Source of the DNA: Streptomyces sp. CB02414
GTDB lineage: Bacteria > Actinomycetota > Actinomycetes > Streptomycetales > Streptomycetaceae
Direction: 5' to 3'
Length of the DNA stretch: 64,000 bases
NCBI RefSeq assembly: GCF_001905385.1
Contig: NZ_LIPF01000002.1
Span: forward strand, 620,001-684,000
Shown: positions 28,356-37,666 of the stretch, piece after piece
Numbering within the stretch: position 1 is the first letter of the stretch
Layout: the number at the start of each line of letters is the position of its first letter
Program-made: the position numbers and the translations under genes
Notes under the pieces: generated by a model
Seen by the model: the letters and a program-made list of their open reading frames with translations, nothing else
Databases searched by the model: none
What the model was told of the DNA's origin: nothing

Positions 28356-29129
28356 ATGACAACGGCATTGATTACGGGATCGACGGCGGGCATCGGCGCC
28401 GCGTTCGCGCGGCGGCTGGCGGCCGACGGGCACGACCTGGTGCTGGTGGCCCGCGACACCGAGCGGCTGCGCGAGCAGGCCACCGAGCTGCACGACCGGC
28501 ACGGCATCGAGGCGGAGGTGCTGACGGCCGACCTGGCAACGGACGCCGGCATCGACGCGGTGGCCGCCCGGCTGGGCGAGCGCAGGAGCCCCGTCGACCT
28601 GCTGGTCAACAACGCCGGCTTCGGCAACAAGGGCCGTTTCCTCGACGTCTCCATGGGCGACGAGCTGACCATGCTCAAGGTGCACTGCGAGGCGGTGCTT
28701 CGGCTGACCTCGGCGGCGACGGAGTCGATGCGGGAGCGGGGCCGCGGCGGTGTCGTCAACGTCGCCTCGGTCGCCGCCTTCGTCCCGCGCGGCACCTACG
28801 GCGCCTCCAAGGCGTGGGTCGTGCAGTTCACGCAGGGCGTGGCGAAGGACCTGGCCGGCAGCGGGGTGCGCCTGATGGCCCTGTGCCCCGGCTTCGTGCG
28901 CACGGAGTTCCACGCGCGGGCGGGCATGGGCACGGACAACATCCCGGGCTGGATGTGGCTCGACGCGGACAAGGTCGTCGCGGCGGCGCTGGACGATCTG
29001 GCGCGCGGCAAGTCCCTGTCGATCCCCGACCCCCGCTACAAGGCCCTGATGGGCGCGGCGAAGCTGGTGCCGCGGGGGGTGCTGGGCGGGATCACCTCGC
29101 GGACGGGGCGGAAGTACGGGCCGCAGTAG
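28356..29129 (+). CDS. Short-chain dehydrogenase/reductase
   Basis: 257 aa classical SDR. The cofactor motif TGSTAGIGAAFA lies near residues 8-19, NNAG in LVNNAGFGNKG, and the catalytic Ser-Tyr-Lys in ASVAAFVPRGTYGASKAW. The PGFVRTEFH segment after the active site is typical. An Arg-poor first loop with a downstream Asp/Arg pair (VARDTERLR) suggests NADP(H) preference, which is inference. CATAAC at 28342-28347 is a possible -10 close to the ATG. Not obviously in an operon. Confidence 0.88.
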   Translation: MTTALITGSTAGIGAAFARRLAADGHDLVLVARDTERLREQATELHDRHGIEAEVLTADLATDAGIDAVAARLGERRSPVDLLVNNAGFGNKGRFLDVSMGDELTMLKVHCEAVLRLTSAATESMRERGRGGVVNVASVAAFVPRGTYGASKAWVVQFTQGVAKDLAGSGVRLMALCPGFVRTEFHARAGMGTDNIPGWMWLDADKVVAAALDDLARGKSLSIPDPRYKALMGAAKLVPRGVLGGITSRTGRKYGPQ

Positions 29130-29370
29130 GGGCCGGATGTCACCCGAACGTGTGGTCCATTCCGGTCCCGCCCTGGCAGGGCGCCGGTGGGACGTAGCGT
29201 CAGGTGGCTGCGCCCGCAGCGGGCGGGAGGTCGCAGGCCGGCAAGGGAGAAGGTGGCATCGGGTGAGCGCGGGCACGGGTGGCCGGGACGGGCTGTTCGT
29301 CGACGGCACCGGCAGGGGTCGTACGGACAAGGTGACCACGGGGCGGGGGGCGGTGAACGGCGGTGGGGCG

Positions 29371-30510
29371 ATGATGTTCTCCGACCTCGACTCCGCTCCT
29401 TCCGGCTTCCCCTCGTCTCCTTCCGACCCTCCCGCACCTCCTTCCGGCACCCCCATCCCGGCCCCCCGGCCCGCACCGCTGACCCAAACTCGTACCGCCG
29501 CCCAGCGCGGCGGGTCGTCGCGGCGTGCGAAGCAGCGAGCGGCGACGATCGCGCAGCGGATCGTGCCGGACGACCTCCAGCCCGACGCGCTGCGGATCGA
29601 ACTGGTCGAACTCGGGGACGCGTTCCGTGCCTACCAGCGGCGGCCGGAACCCGACCTGGCCCTCCTCGCCGAACTCCACGACCGCAAGGCCCGCGCCTTC
29701 GCGGTGTGGGCCACCGTCACCGACGACGCGACCCTGCGCGAGGAGGCGGAACGGGCGGAGACGGCCGCGCGGACGACACGCGAGATGAACGCCAACCGCC
29801 TCGGCGTCCCGGTGGACGGGGACGGACCGGGGGTGGAGCGGTTGCTGACCCGGGGTCAGGGGGCCCACGCCCGACGCGTGCTGGAGCACATCAGGACGCA
29901 GGCACCGCTCCCCGGCGCCCAGGAGCGGCTCGCGGTGCTCATGCTCACCCTGCGGGCGGCGCGCGCCGGCACCGGGAACGTCACCGGGCAGGACCTCAGC
30001 GGCTGGTTGGCGTCGGACGCCGAGCAGGTGTTGCAGGAGCTGGCCGACGCGGGCTGGCTGGTCCTGCCGGAGGACGTCACCGCCGACGATGCGCTGATGT
30101 CCCGGCCCGAGGAACCCACCCAGATCACGGTGCCCACGCTGATTCCCACCCAGCCCCGCCCGTTCTTCTTCGGCAAGGTCACCCGGGCTCGGCTCTCGGG
30201 GTGGGCGCAGAAGGTGGTGGGCGACCGGAAGCTGCGGAAGAAGAAGGCTGGGCCCGCCACGCGGCTCCTCGCCGTGTACACCGCCGCCCACAGCCGTCCT
30301 GAGGGGCACCTGGGAGGTTGCGGCGAGGAGGGTGACGGGCTCGCTCTGGACGTGGTCGCCTCGTTCTGCGGGCTGCGGCCCGAGGACGTCGCCGAGCACG
30401 TCGGGCTGCTGGTCGCAGCGGGCTGGCTCGCGGAGGAGGCCGACACCGCCGGGGACCGGCTGCGCGGGCGGCTCACCGAGCGCGTACTGCCGCTGAGCGG
30501 GCTGCTGTGA
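29371..30510 (+). CDS. Uncharacterised protein with possible winged-helix C-terminal region
   Basis: 379 aa, function not recognised. The N-terminal 60 residues are Pro/Ser-rich and then basic (SSRRAKQRAATIAQRI). A central helical part with LRIELVELGDAFRAYQRRPEPDLALLAELHDRKARAF and an Arg/Glu/Ala-rich helix follow. Two later segments look like winged-helix modules: LSGWLASDAEQVLQELADAGWLVLPEDV and LDVVASFCGLRPEDVAEHVGLLVAAGWLAEEA. This could be a DNA-binding or regulatory protein. The ATG at 29371 is chosen for its GGTGGGG; frames upstream have weak bias. It lies before groEL on the opposite strand. Confidence 0.7.
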   Translation: MMFSDLDSAPSGFPSSPSDPPAPPSGTPIPAPRPAPLTQTRTAAQRGGSSRRAKQRAATIAQRIVPDDLQPDALRIELVELGDAFRAYQRRPEPDLALLAELHDRKARAFAVWATVTDDATLREEAERAETAARTTREMNANRLGVPVDGDGPGVERLLTRGQGAHARRVLEHIRTQAPLPGAQERLAVLMLTLRAARAGTGNVTGQDLSGWLASDAEQVLQELADAGWLVLPEDVTADDALMSRPEEPTQITVPTLIPTQPRPFFFGKVTRARLSGWAQKVVGDRKLRKKKAGPATRLLAVYTAAHSRPEGHLGGCGEEGDGLALDVVASFCGLRPEDVAEHVGLLVAAGWLAEEADTAGDRLRGRLTERVLPLSGLL

Positions 30511-30606
30511 CGGCTACTCGGTGACGCGGCACCTCTGTGCTTCCACCGGCGTCCCTCCTTCGCGGTCACCGGGGCGCGTGCTGGTGGAGGTGAGCGAGGA
30601 AACGCG

Positions 30607-30642
30607 CGGTGCCCGGCACCCCCGCAGGGGCACCGGGCACCG
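30607..30642 (-). terminator. groES-groEL terminator
   Basis: CGGTGCCCGG (30607-30616) pairs with CCGGGCACCG (30633-30642), with further CCCC/GGGG pairing inside. It sits 23 nt beyond the groEL stop. Confidence 0.8.
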
Positions 30643-30665
30643 TTCGGCTCAGCTCAGCGCAGCGC

Positions 30666-32324
<1,659 letters not shown>

Positions 32325-32341
32325 TTATACGGCACTGCGCC

Positions 32342-32360
32342 CCGGGCGCCCGGCTTTTTT
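32342..32360 (+). other. Palindrome plus T-run inside the groES-groEL spacer
   Basis: CCGGGCGCCCGG (32342-32353) is followed by CTTTTTT on the plus strand, antisense to the operon. Read on the plus strand it resembles an intrinsic terminator; read in the operon direction it is a hairpin preceded by A residues. It could be an mRNA-processing or partial-attenuation site between groES and groEL, or block antisense transcription. Confidence 0.4.
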
Positions 32361-32410
32361 ATGGTCGCGGGAGCCAGGGGCGCAGCTGAACTGCTGGGTG
32401 CTTCGGTGAA

Positions 32411-32719
32411 TTACTTCTCGACGATCGCGAGCACGTCGCGGGCCGAGAGGACGAGGTACTCCTCGCCGTTGTACTTCACCTCGGTGCCGCCGTACTTGCT
32501 GTAGAGCACGACGTCGCCGACGCTGACGTCGAGCGGAAGACGGTTGCCGTCCTCGAAGCGGCCCGGGCCCACGGCCAGGACGACGCCCTCCTGGGGCTTC
32601 TCCTTGGCGGTGTCCGGAATGACCAGGCCCGAAGCCGTGGTCTGCTCGGCGTCGAGCGGCTGGACCACGATGCGGTCCTCGAGCGGCTTGATGGCAACCT
32701 TGGAGCTGGCGGTCGTCAC
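32411..32719 (-). CDS. groES: 10-kDa co-chaperonin GroES
   Basis: 102 aa lid of the GroEL chamber. [38 protein letters not shown] contains the mobile loop, [25 protein letters not shown] is the conserved barrel end, and it closes with DVLAIVEK. The GTG start at 32719 has a strong GGGGGAGG. It is first gene of the groES-groEL1 operon, transcribed from the CIRCE-flanked promoter. Confidence 0.97.
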   Translation of the reverse strand: MTTASSKVAIKPLEDRIVVQPLDAEQTTASGLVIPDTAKEKPQEGVVLAVGPGRFEDGNRLPLDVSVGDVVLYSKYGGTEVKYNGEEYLVLSARDVLAIVEK

Positions 32720-32818
32720 GATCCGACCTCCCCCTTCGGAGATCTCACGGGGTTAACTGTCTGAGGTGGCGACCAGGTCGATCCGTCGTCGCGGGTGCCG
32801 GACCTGCCCGTCGCTGTG

Positions 32819-32845
32819 TTGGCACTCTCCGGTGGGGAGTGCCAG
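32819..32845 (-). promoter_or_regulatory. CIRCE element 1 (HrcA operator)
   Basis: TTGGCACTC-N9-GAGTGCCAG at 32819-32845 matches CIRCE (TTAGCACTC-N9-GAGTGCTAA) with minor changes. It lies downstream of the predicted -10, in the 5' UTR of groES. Confidence 0.9.
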
Positions 32846-32852
32846 AGCCGAG

Positions 32853-32880
32853 ACTATGACCGCGATTAGCACTCGGTCAA
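32853..32880 (-). promoter_or_regulatory. groES-groEL1 promoter
   Basis: On the minus strand TTGACC (32880-32875) and CATAGT (32858-32853) are 16 nt apart. The -35 falls in the 9-nt spacer of CIRCE element 2, so HrcA binding would block polymerase. Confidence 0.75.
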
Positions 32881-32892
32881 GCGGAGTGCCAA
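32866..32892 (-). promoter_or_regulatory. CIRCE element 2 (HrcA operator)
   Basis: TTAGCACTC-N9-GAGTGCCAA at 32866-32892, matching the CIRCE consensus at 17 of 18 arm positions. It overlaps the -35. Confidence 0.93.
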
Positions 32893-32930
32893 TGCCGACG
32901 GCGCGTCGGCGGGGAAATCGGCCTGGACGG

Positions 32931-32959
32931 CCTCGTCCTCAAGCGCCGGAGGGGCTGGA
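32931..32959. repeat. Streptomyces dispersed intergenic repeat (CCAGCCCCTCCGGCG type)
   Basis: The segment CCTCGTCCTCAAGCGCCGG followed by AGGGGCTGG is, from memory, a member of a very common interspersed extragenic repeat of Streptomyces genomes. It lies just 3' of the polysaccharide deacetylase gene that ends at 32962. It has no coding role. Confidence 0.6.
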
Positions 32960-32961
32960 GC

Positions 32962-33681
32962 TCAGAGGTAGTCCCCCAGGTCCGCCACCCTCAGCCCCTG
33001 CTCCTCGATCGTCTCCAGCAGCGCTTCCGTGCGGGCGCTCAGGCCGGTGCCCGTCGGGTGGTCCGGTGTGACGGCCACGATGTCGCCGGGGTGCAGGCGG
33101 TGTTCGCCGCGGGTGTAGGTGAGGTCGCCGTCGGCGTTCAGGGCCGCTCGCCACAGGACGACGGCCGTGATGCCGCAGTCGGCGGCGGCGCGCAGGGTCG
33201 TGGTGTCGTACCTGCCGTAGGGCGGGCGGAACAGGTGGGGGCGGACGCCGAAGCGGGAGCGGAGCTTGGTCTGCTGGCCGCAGATCTCCGCGCGCTGGCC
33301 GGCGTAGGGCAGGCCGCGCAGGGAGCGGTGGTCGAGGGTGTGGTTCTGCAGGCTCGCGCCGACCGACCGCAGCCGGGCGAAGTGGCCGTACGCGGGTCCG
33401 GCGACCGTGTCGGTGAGGAAGAGCGTGACCGGGAGCCGGTGTTCGCGGACCGTGTCGGCGAAGTGGCGGTCGCGCTCGGCGCTGTCGTCGAAGGTCAGGA
33501 AGACGACCGGGTCGGTGGTGCGGACGTGGTCCACGACGGGCGGCAGGCGCTGCCCCCGGTCGCTGCCCCGGGCGGGCTCCGCGCCCGCCGGGGGCTGCGC
33601 GGGTCCGGCGAACTGGGCGCAGCCGGTGAGCAGTACGGCGGCCAGGGCGGCCCCGGCCGGCCGGAGCCGCCCGCGCCTCAC
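32962..33681 (-). CDS. Lipoprotein polysaccharide deacetylase (NodB homology)
   Basis: 239 aa. The lipobox LLTGC (Cys near residue 21) predicts an extracytoplasmic lipoprotein. NodB motifs are present: the metal/base pair FLTFDDS, metal His residues NHTLDH, and the FRPPYGRYD groove motif. The CX-type activity expected is removal of acetyl from peptidoglycan or other amino-sugar polymers. Its start overlaps the stop of the upstream deacetylase by 4 nt (ATGA), so the two are translationally coupled paralogues. The last catalytic region (VTPDHPTG) differs from the canonical LxH, so activity is uncertain. Confidence 0.85.
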   Translation of the reverse strand: MRRGRLRPAGAALAAVLLTGCAQFAGPAQPPAGAEPARGSDRGQRLPPVVDHVRTTDPVVFLTFDDSAERDRHFADTVREHRLPVTLFLTDTVAGPAYGHFARLRSVGASLQNHTLDHRSLRGLPYAGQRAEICGQQTKLRSRFGVRPHLFRPPYGRYDTTTLRAAADCGITAVVLWRAALNADGDLTYTRGEHRLHPGDIVAVTPDHPTGTGLSARTEALLETIEEQGLRVADLGDYL

Positions 33682-34619
33682 AGGTAGTCCTCCAGCCGGG
33701 CCACGGCGTATCCCTCGGCGGTGACCTTGTCGAGGAACTCGCGGACCATGTCGCGCATGGTGCCGTCCCAGTCGTCCTCGCCCCGGAAGTGGGTGAGGAC
33801 GATGTCACCGGGGTGGATCTTCCGGTCCCACTCGCGGTAGTCCCAGTGGTCGGCGAAGACCTCCTCGTTCCAGATGGGGGCGTACTCGATGCCGCAGGCC
33901 TTGGCGGCGCGCAGGGTGTCGCGGTTGTAGTTGCCGTAGGGCGGGCGGAAGACGGTGGGGCGCTTGCCGTAGCGCTTCTCGATCACGTCCTGCATGCCGC
34001 AGATCTCGCGCTTCTGCTCGGTGTAGGACAGGCCGGGCAGGTAGGGGTGGTTGAGGGTGTGGTTGTTGAGGGTGACGCCGCGGTCCTGCATCTTCTTGAA
34101 GTAGCCGTAGTCCTCCTTGACCAGGTAGTCGCTGAGGAAGGCGGTGTACGGGATCTTCAGCTCGCTCATCATCCGCAGGAACGCCGGGTCCTTCTCGGCG
34201 CCGTCGTCGATGGTGAGGAAGACGATCTTCTCCTTGGTGGGGACCGAGGTGAAGACCGGCGGGAGGTTCTCCTGCCCGTCCACCTCGAAGCCCTTGCGGG
34301 CCTTGATCTCCGGCTTCTTCGCGGGGGGCGGCGGGGCGGTCAGCGGGACCTTCTTCAGCTTCCAGCGCTTGGCGGCGGCGACCCGGGCGGCGTGCGCCGC
34401 GCCCAGCTTGGAGGCGTAGGCGTCCAGCGCGCGGGCCGGGGGCGCCTGGAGGGGCTGCTGGCCGGAGGCGCCGCGCACCTCGGAGGCGTCCTGCGCACAG
34501 CCGGAGGCGAGGGCGGCGACGGCGAGGACGGCGGCGCCGCCGCGCGTCCGGAGCCTCGCGAACGGCGCCCGATACGCCCTGAACACCCGGCTCTTGTCAT
34601 TTTGTACGACTGCTCGCAT
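33678..34619 (-). CDS. Polysaccharide deacetylase, probable lipoprotein (NodB homology)
   Basis: 313 aa from the ATG at 34619. A basic N-terminus, a hydrophobic segment and SGC (ALASGCAQD, Cys near 41) predict membrane anchoring. A Lys/Pro-rich spacer leads to the NodB domain: FLTIDDGAEKD, NNHTLNHPYLPG, FRPPYGNYNRDTL, and IVLTHFRG, which supplies the late LTH motif. All core catalytic and zinc residues are present. It is first of a coupled pair with the gene at 32962. Cell-wall peptidoglycan or teichoic glycan modification is likely; substrate unknown. Confidence 0.88.
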   Translation of the reverse strand: MRAVVQNDKSRVFRAYRAPFARLRTRGGAAVLAVAALASGCAQDASEVRGASGQQPLQAPPARALDAYASKLGAAHAARVAAAKRWKLKKVPLTAPPPPAKKPEIKARKGFEVDGQENLPPVFTSVPTKEKIVFLTIDDGAEKDPAFLRMMSELKIPYTAFLSDYLVKEDYGYFKKMQDRGVTLNNHTLNHPYLPGLSYTEQKREICGMQDVIEKRYGKRPTVFRPPYGNYNRDTLRAAKACGIEYAPIWNEEVFADHWDYREWDRKIHPGDIVLTHFRGEDDWDGTMRDMVREFLDKVTAEGYAVARLEDYL

Positions 34620-34709
34620 GGTGCGGGATCCTCGCAGTCCCCGGCCCCCGGACCCGGCCCGACACCGCGCCGGAGGCACACCATCCACCGACTGGCCCAC
34701 AATGTTCCG

Positions 34710-35900
34710 GTGAACGACCTCGACGCCCTCCTCGCCCTGCTCACCCCCGAGGGCCGCGCCCTCCTCGACGAGGTGCGCGACACCGACCCGGCACAGGAGC
34801 TGGCGGTCGCGACCCGGTTGCGGCGCACGCACCCCGCGGAACTGGTGTCGGCCGCGCTCGGACAGGCGCGGCTGCGGCAGCGGGCGGTGGCGAAGTTCGG
34901 GGCCGAGGACGCCGGGCGGATGTTCTTCACGCCCAACGGGGTCGAGCAGTCGACGCGGGCGAGCGTGGCGGCGTACCGGGCCGAGTGCCTCCGGGCGGTC
35001 GGGGTACGGTCCGTCGCCGACCTGTGCTGCGGGATCGGCGGCGACGCGGTGGCGATGGCGCGCGCGGGGATCCGGGTACTGGCGGTCGACCGGGACCCGG
35101 CCACGGCCGCGGCGGCCCGTGCCAACGCGGAGGCGCTGGGGCTGGGCGAGCTGATCGAGGTGCGCGAGGCCGATGTGACGGAGGTGGACCCCGCCTCGTA
35201 CGACGCCGTGTTCGTCGATCCCGCGCGGCGTTCCTCCAGGCGTGGCCGGATCTTCGATCCGGAGGCCTACTCCCCTCCCTTGTCCTGGGCGGTGTCTGCC
35301 GCGCTCGGGGCGCCGCTGGGCCTGCTGAAGATCGCGCCCGGCATTCCGCACGAGGCGATCCCCGCGGAAGCGACGGCCGAGTGGATCTCGGACGGCGGGG
35401 ACGTCAAGGAGGCCATGCTGTGGTTCGGCCCGGACGTGACGCCCGGAGCGCGGCGGGCGACGCTGCTGCCCGCCCATGCGGGTATCTACGCGACACCCGA
35501 GACCATGCTCCCGGACCCCGAGGTGCGGGAGGTCGGAAGGTACCTGTACGAGCCGGACGGCGCCGTCATCCGAGCCCACTTGGTGGCCGAGGTCGCCGAG
35601 GAGCTGGACGGCGGGCTGATCGACCCGACCATCGCCTACGTCACCGCGGACGAACTGCACAATACGCCGTACGCCAGCGCCTACGAGATCACCGACCGGA
35701 TGCCGTTCAACGTCAAGAAGCTGAAGGCGCTGCTGAGGGAGCGCGAGGTCGGCACGCTGACGGTGAAGAAGCGGGGCTCGGCCGTCGAGCCGGAGGAGCT
35801 GCGCAGGAAGGTCAAGCCGCAGGGGCCGAACGCGGCGACGGTGTTCATGACCCGGGTCACCGGGGCACCGACGATGCTGATCGGGCACCCCGTCCGCTAA
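34710..35900 (+). CDS. Class I SAM-dependent methyltransferase (THUMP-like domain protein)
   Basis: 396 aa from the GTG at 34710. The SAM-binding strand-loop VADLCCGIGGDAVAMAR is followed by VLAVDRDPATAAAARANAEALG and DAVFVDPARRSSRRGRIFDPE, whose DPARR resembles an NPPY-type active-site motif. The C-terminal domain (AYEITDRMPFNVKKLKALLREREVGTLTVKKRG) is the THUMP-like module seen in RNA-related methyltransferases. A nucleic-acid target is plausible but unproven. It converges with the sigma factor gene, overlapping its stop by 4 nt. Confidence 0.82.
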   Translation: MNDLDALLALLTPEGRALLDEVRDTDPAQELAVATRLRRTHPAELVSAALGQARLRQRAVAKFGAEDAGRMFFTPNGVEQSTRASVAAYRAECLRAVGVRSVADLCCGIGGDAVAMARAGIRVLAVDRDPATAAAARANAEALGLGELIEVREADVTEVDPASYDAVFVDPARRSSRRGRIFDPEAYSPPLSWAVSAALGAPLGLLKIAPGIPHEAIPAEATAEWISDGGDVKEAMLWFGPDVTPGARRATLLPAHAGIYATPETMLPDPEVREVGRYLYEPDGAVIRAHLVAEVAEELDGGLIDPTIAYVTADELHNTPYASAYEITDRMPFNVKKLKALLREREVGTLTVKKRGSAVEPEELRRKVKPQGPNAATVFMTRVTGAPTMLIGHPVR

Positions 35901-37156
35901 GCGGTGTCCGCCTCCCGTGCCCGGCGCGACAGGAGCGCGCGTTCGCGTTCGTTGCGGGCGAGGGACGCGGCGCGGTCGAACTCCGCGCGGGCCTCCGCCC
36001 GGCGGCCCAGGCGGAGCAGGAGGTCGCCGCGGACGCTGGGGAGCAGGTGGTAGTCGCGCAGGGCCGGTTCGGCGGCGAGGGCGTCGACGAGGGCGAGGGC
36101 CGGGGCCGGGCCCTCGGCCATCGACACGGCGACCGCGCGGTTGAGTTCGACGACCGGTGACGGGGCGCGGTGCGCGAGCAGGCCGTAGAGCGTGGCGATG
36201 CGCGGCCAGTCGGTCTCCTCGTAGGTGTACGCCGTCGCGTGGCAGGCGGCGATCGCGGCCTGGAGGGTGTACGGGCCGGGGGGACCGGCGTCCCTGGCCG
36301 CGTGGGCGTGGTCGAGGGCGGTGACGCCGCGGGCGATGAGCATGCGGTTCCAGCGGCGGCGGTTCTGGTCCTTCAGGAGGACGGGCGTGCCGTCGGGGCC
36401 GGTGCGGGCGGCGGTGCGGGAGGCCTGGAACTCCAGCAGGGCGGTGAGGCCGTGGACCTCGGGTTCCTTCGGCATCAGCGCGGAGAGTACGCGGGCCAGG
36501 CGCAGGGCGTCCTCGCACAGGGCCGGGCGGAGCCAGTCGTCGCCGGCGGTGGCGGCGTAGCCCTCGTTGAAGATCAGGTAGATGACCTCCAGGACCGAGC
36601 CGAGGCGGGCGGCGCGGTCCGGGCCGTACGGCACCTCGAAGGCGACGTTCTTGCGGGCCAGGGTGCGTTTGGCGCGCACGATGCGCTGCGCCACCGTCGG
36701 TTCCGGGACGAGGAAGGCGCGGGCGATCTCGGGTGTGGTGAGGCCGCCGAGCAGGCGCAGGGTGAGGGCGATGCGGGCCTCGGCGGACAGCACCGGGTGA
36801 CAGGCGGTGAAGACCAGGCGCAGCAGGTCGTCGTCGATGTCCTCCGGGTCGGCGGGCTCCTCGGGCGGCGCCGTGGCGGTGGGCAGGTCGCGGCCGATCT
36901 CCGCCAGCTTGCGGGCGTAGTTCTCGCGGCGCCGGATGAGGTCGACGGCGCGGCGCCGGGCGGTGGCCATGAGCCAGGCGCCCGGGTTGTCGGGCACGCC
37001 GTCCCGGGGCCACTGCTCCAGGGCCGCGACCATCGCGTCCTGCGTGAGCTCCTCGGCGATGCCGACGTCCCGGACCAGGCGGGCGACGCCGGCGATGACG
37101 CGCGGGGACTCAAGGCGGAAGACCGTCTCGACGGCCTCGGTGGGCTGTGGTCGCAC
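35897..37156 (-). CDS. ECF42-type RNA polymerase sigma factor with C-terminal TPR-like extension
   Basis: 419 aa from the GTG at 37156 (GGTGGG upstream). Sigma region 2 is RLESPRVIAGVARLVRDVGIAEELTQDAMVAALEQWP with AWLMATARRRAVDLIRRREN. Region 4 is ARIALTLRLLGGLTTPEIARAFLVPEPTVAQRIVRAKRTL. A helical extension of about 200 residues (IYLIFNEGYAATAGDDWLRPALCEDALRLARVL onwards) is characteristic of the ECF42 group, which needs it for function and lacks an anti-sigma factor. The partner DGPF/YCII protein lies immediately upstream (44-nt gap). Confidence 0.88.
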   Translation of the reverse strand: MRPQPTEAVETVFRLESPRVIAGVARLVRDVGIAEELTQDAMVAALEQWPRDGVPDNPGAWLMATARRRAVDLIRRRENYARKLAEIGRDLPTATAPPEEPADPEDIDDDLLRLVFTACHPVLSAEARIALTLRLLGGLTTPEIARAFLVPEPTVAQRIVRAKRTLARKNVAFEVPYGPDRAARLGSVLEVIYLIFNEGYAATAGDDWLRPALCEDALRLARVLSALMPKEPEVHGLTALLEFQASRTAARTGPDGTPVLLKDQNRRRWNRMLIARGVTALDHAHAARDAGPPGPYTLQAAIAACHATAYTYEETDWPRIATLYGLLAHRAPSPVVELNRAVAVSMAEGPAPALALVDALAAEPALRDYHLLPSVRGDLLLRLGRRAEARAEFDRAASLARNERERALLSRRAREADTA

Positions 37157-37200
37157 AGCCCACCATGCAACACCGCCGGGCCGCCGGAGCCAAACGGAAC

Positions 37201-37557
37201 TCAGCCCTCCATCAGCTCCCGCACCTCGCAGGTCACCGTCCAGTACTCCTCGTGCACCTTGAGGAAGCGCTTGGTCCACTCGACCGCCTCGGCCTTGTCC
37301 TTGGCCTGAAGGAGCGAGTAGCCGCCGATGACCTCCTTGGACTCGGTGAACGGCCCGTCGGTGACGGACAGCTGCCCGCCCTCGTAGTGGACGCGGGTGC
37401 CCTGGGCGGTCGGGGTCAGCCCGGCGGTGTCGAGCAGCACGCCGGCCTTGGTCATCTCCTCCATCAGCTTCTCCATGCGCTGCACCAGCTCGGGGCTGGG
37501 GCCGCCGGAGAGGGCGTCGTTCTCCTCGATGCGGATCAGCGACAGGAAGCGGGGCAT
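37201..37557 (-). CDS. YCII/DGPF-domain protein, ECF42 partner
   Basis: 118 aa small cytosolic protein. MPRFLSLIRIEEND and the diagnostic segment LSVTDGPFTESKEVIGGYSLLQAKDKAEAVEWTKRF define the DGPF (YCII-related) family. GAGGAGTCACC precedes the ATG at 37557. It is co-directional with and just upstream of the ECF42-type sigma gene, the standard pairing for this sigma group. It may be a target and/or modulator of the sigma factor; no enzymatic activity is established from sequence. Confidence 0.9.
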   Translation of the reverse strand: MPRFLSLIRIEENDALSGGPSPELVQRMEKLMEEMTKAGVLLDTAGLTPTAQGTRVHYEGGQLSVTDGPFTESKEVIGGYSLLQAKDKAEAVEWTKRFLKVHEEYWTVTCEVRELMEG

Positions 37558-37666
37558 GGTGACTCCTCGAGTGGTTCGGTGCCGGGTCCGTCCCGGCCTC
37601 TCACCCGTGCGTCGAACGGGCGGGGCATGGATCGACACCCGCCGCGAGATTTTTCCGAAGGACCTC

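Noticed and set aside
35000-37013. Continuation of the minus-strand polysaccharide deacetylase frame far upstream of 34619
   Set aside because: The upstream part is antisense to the methyltransferase and sigma factor genes and lacks coding bias; the lipoprotein-type start at 34619 is adequate.
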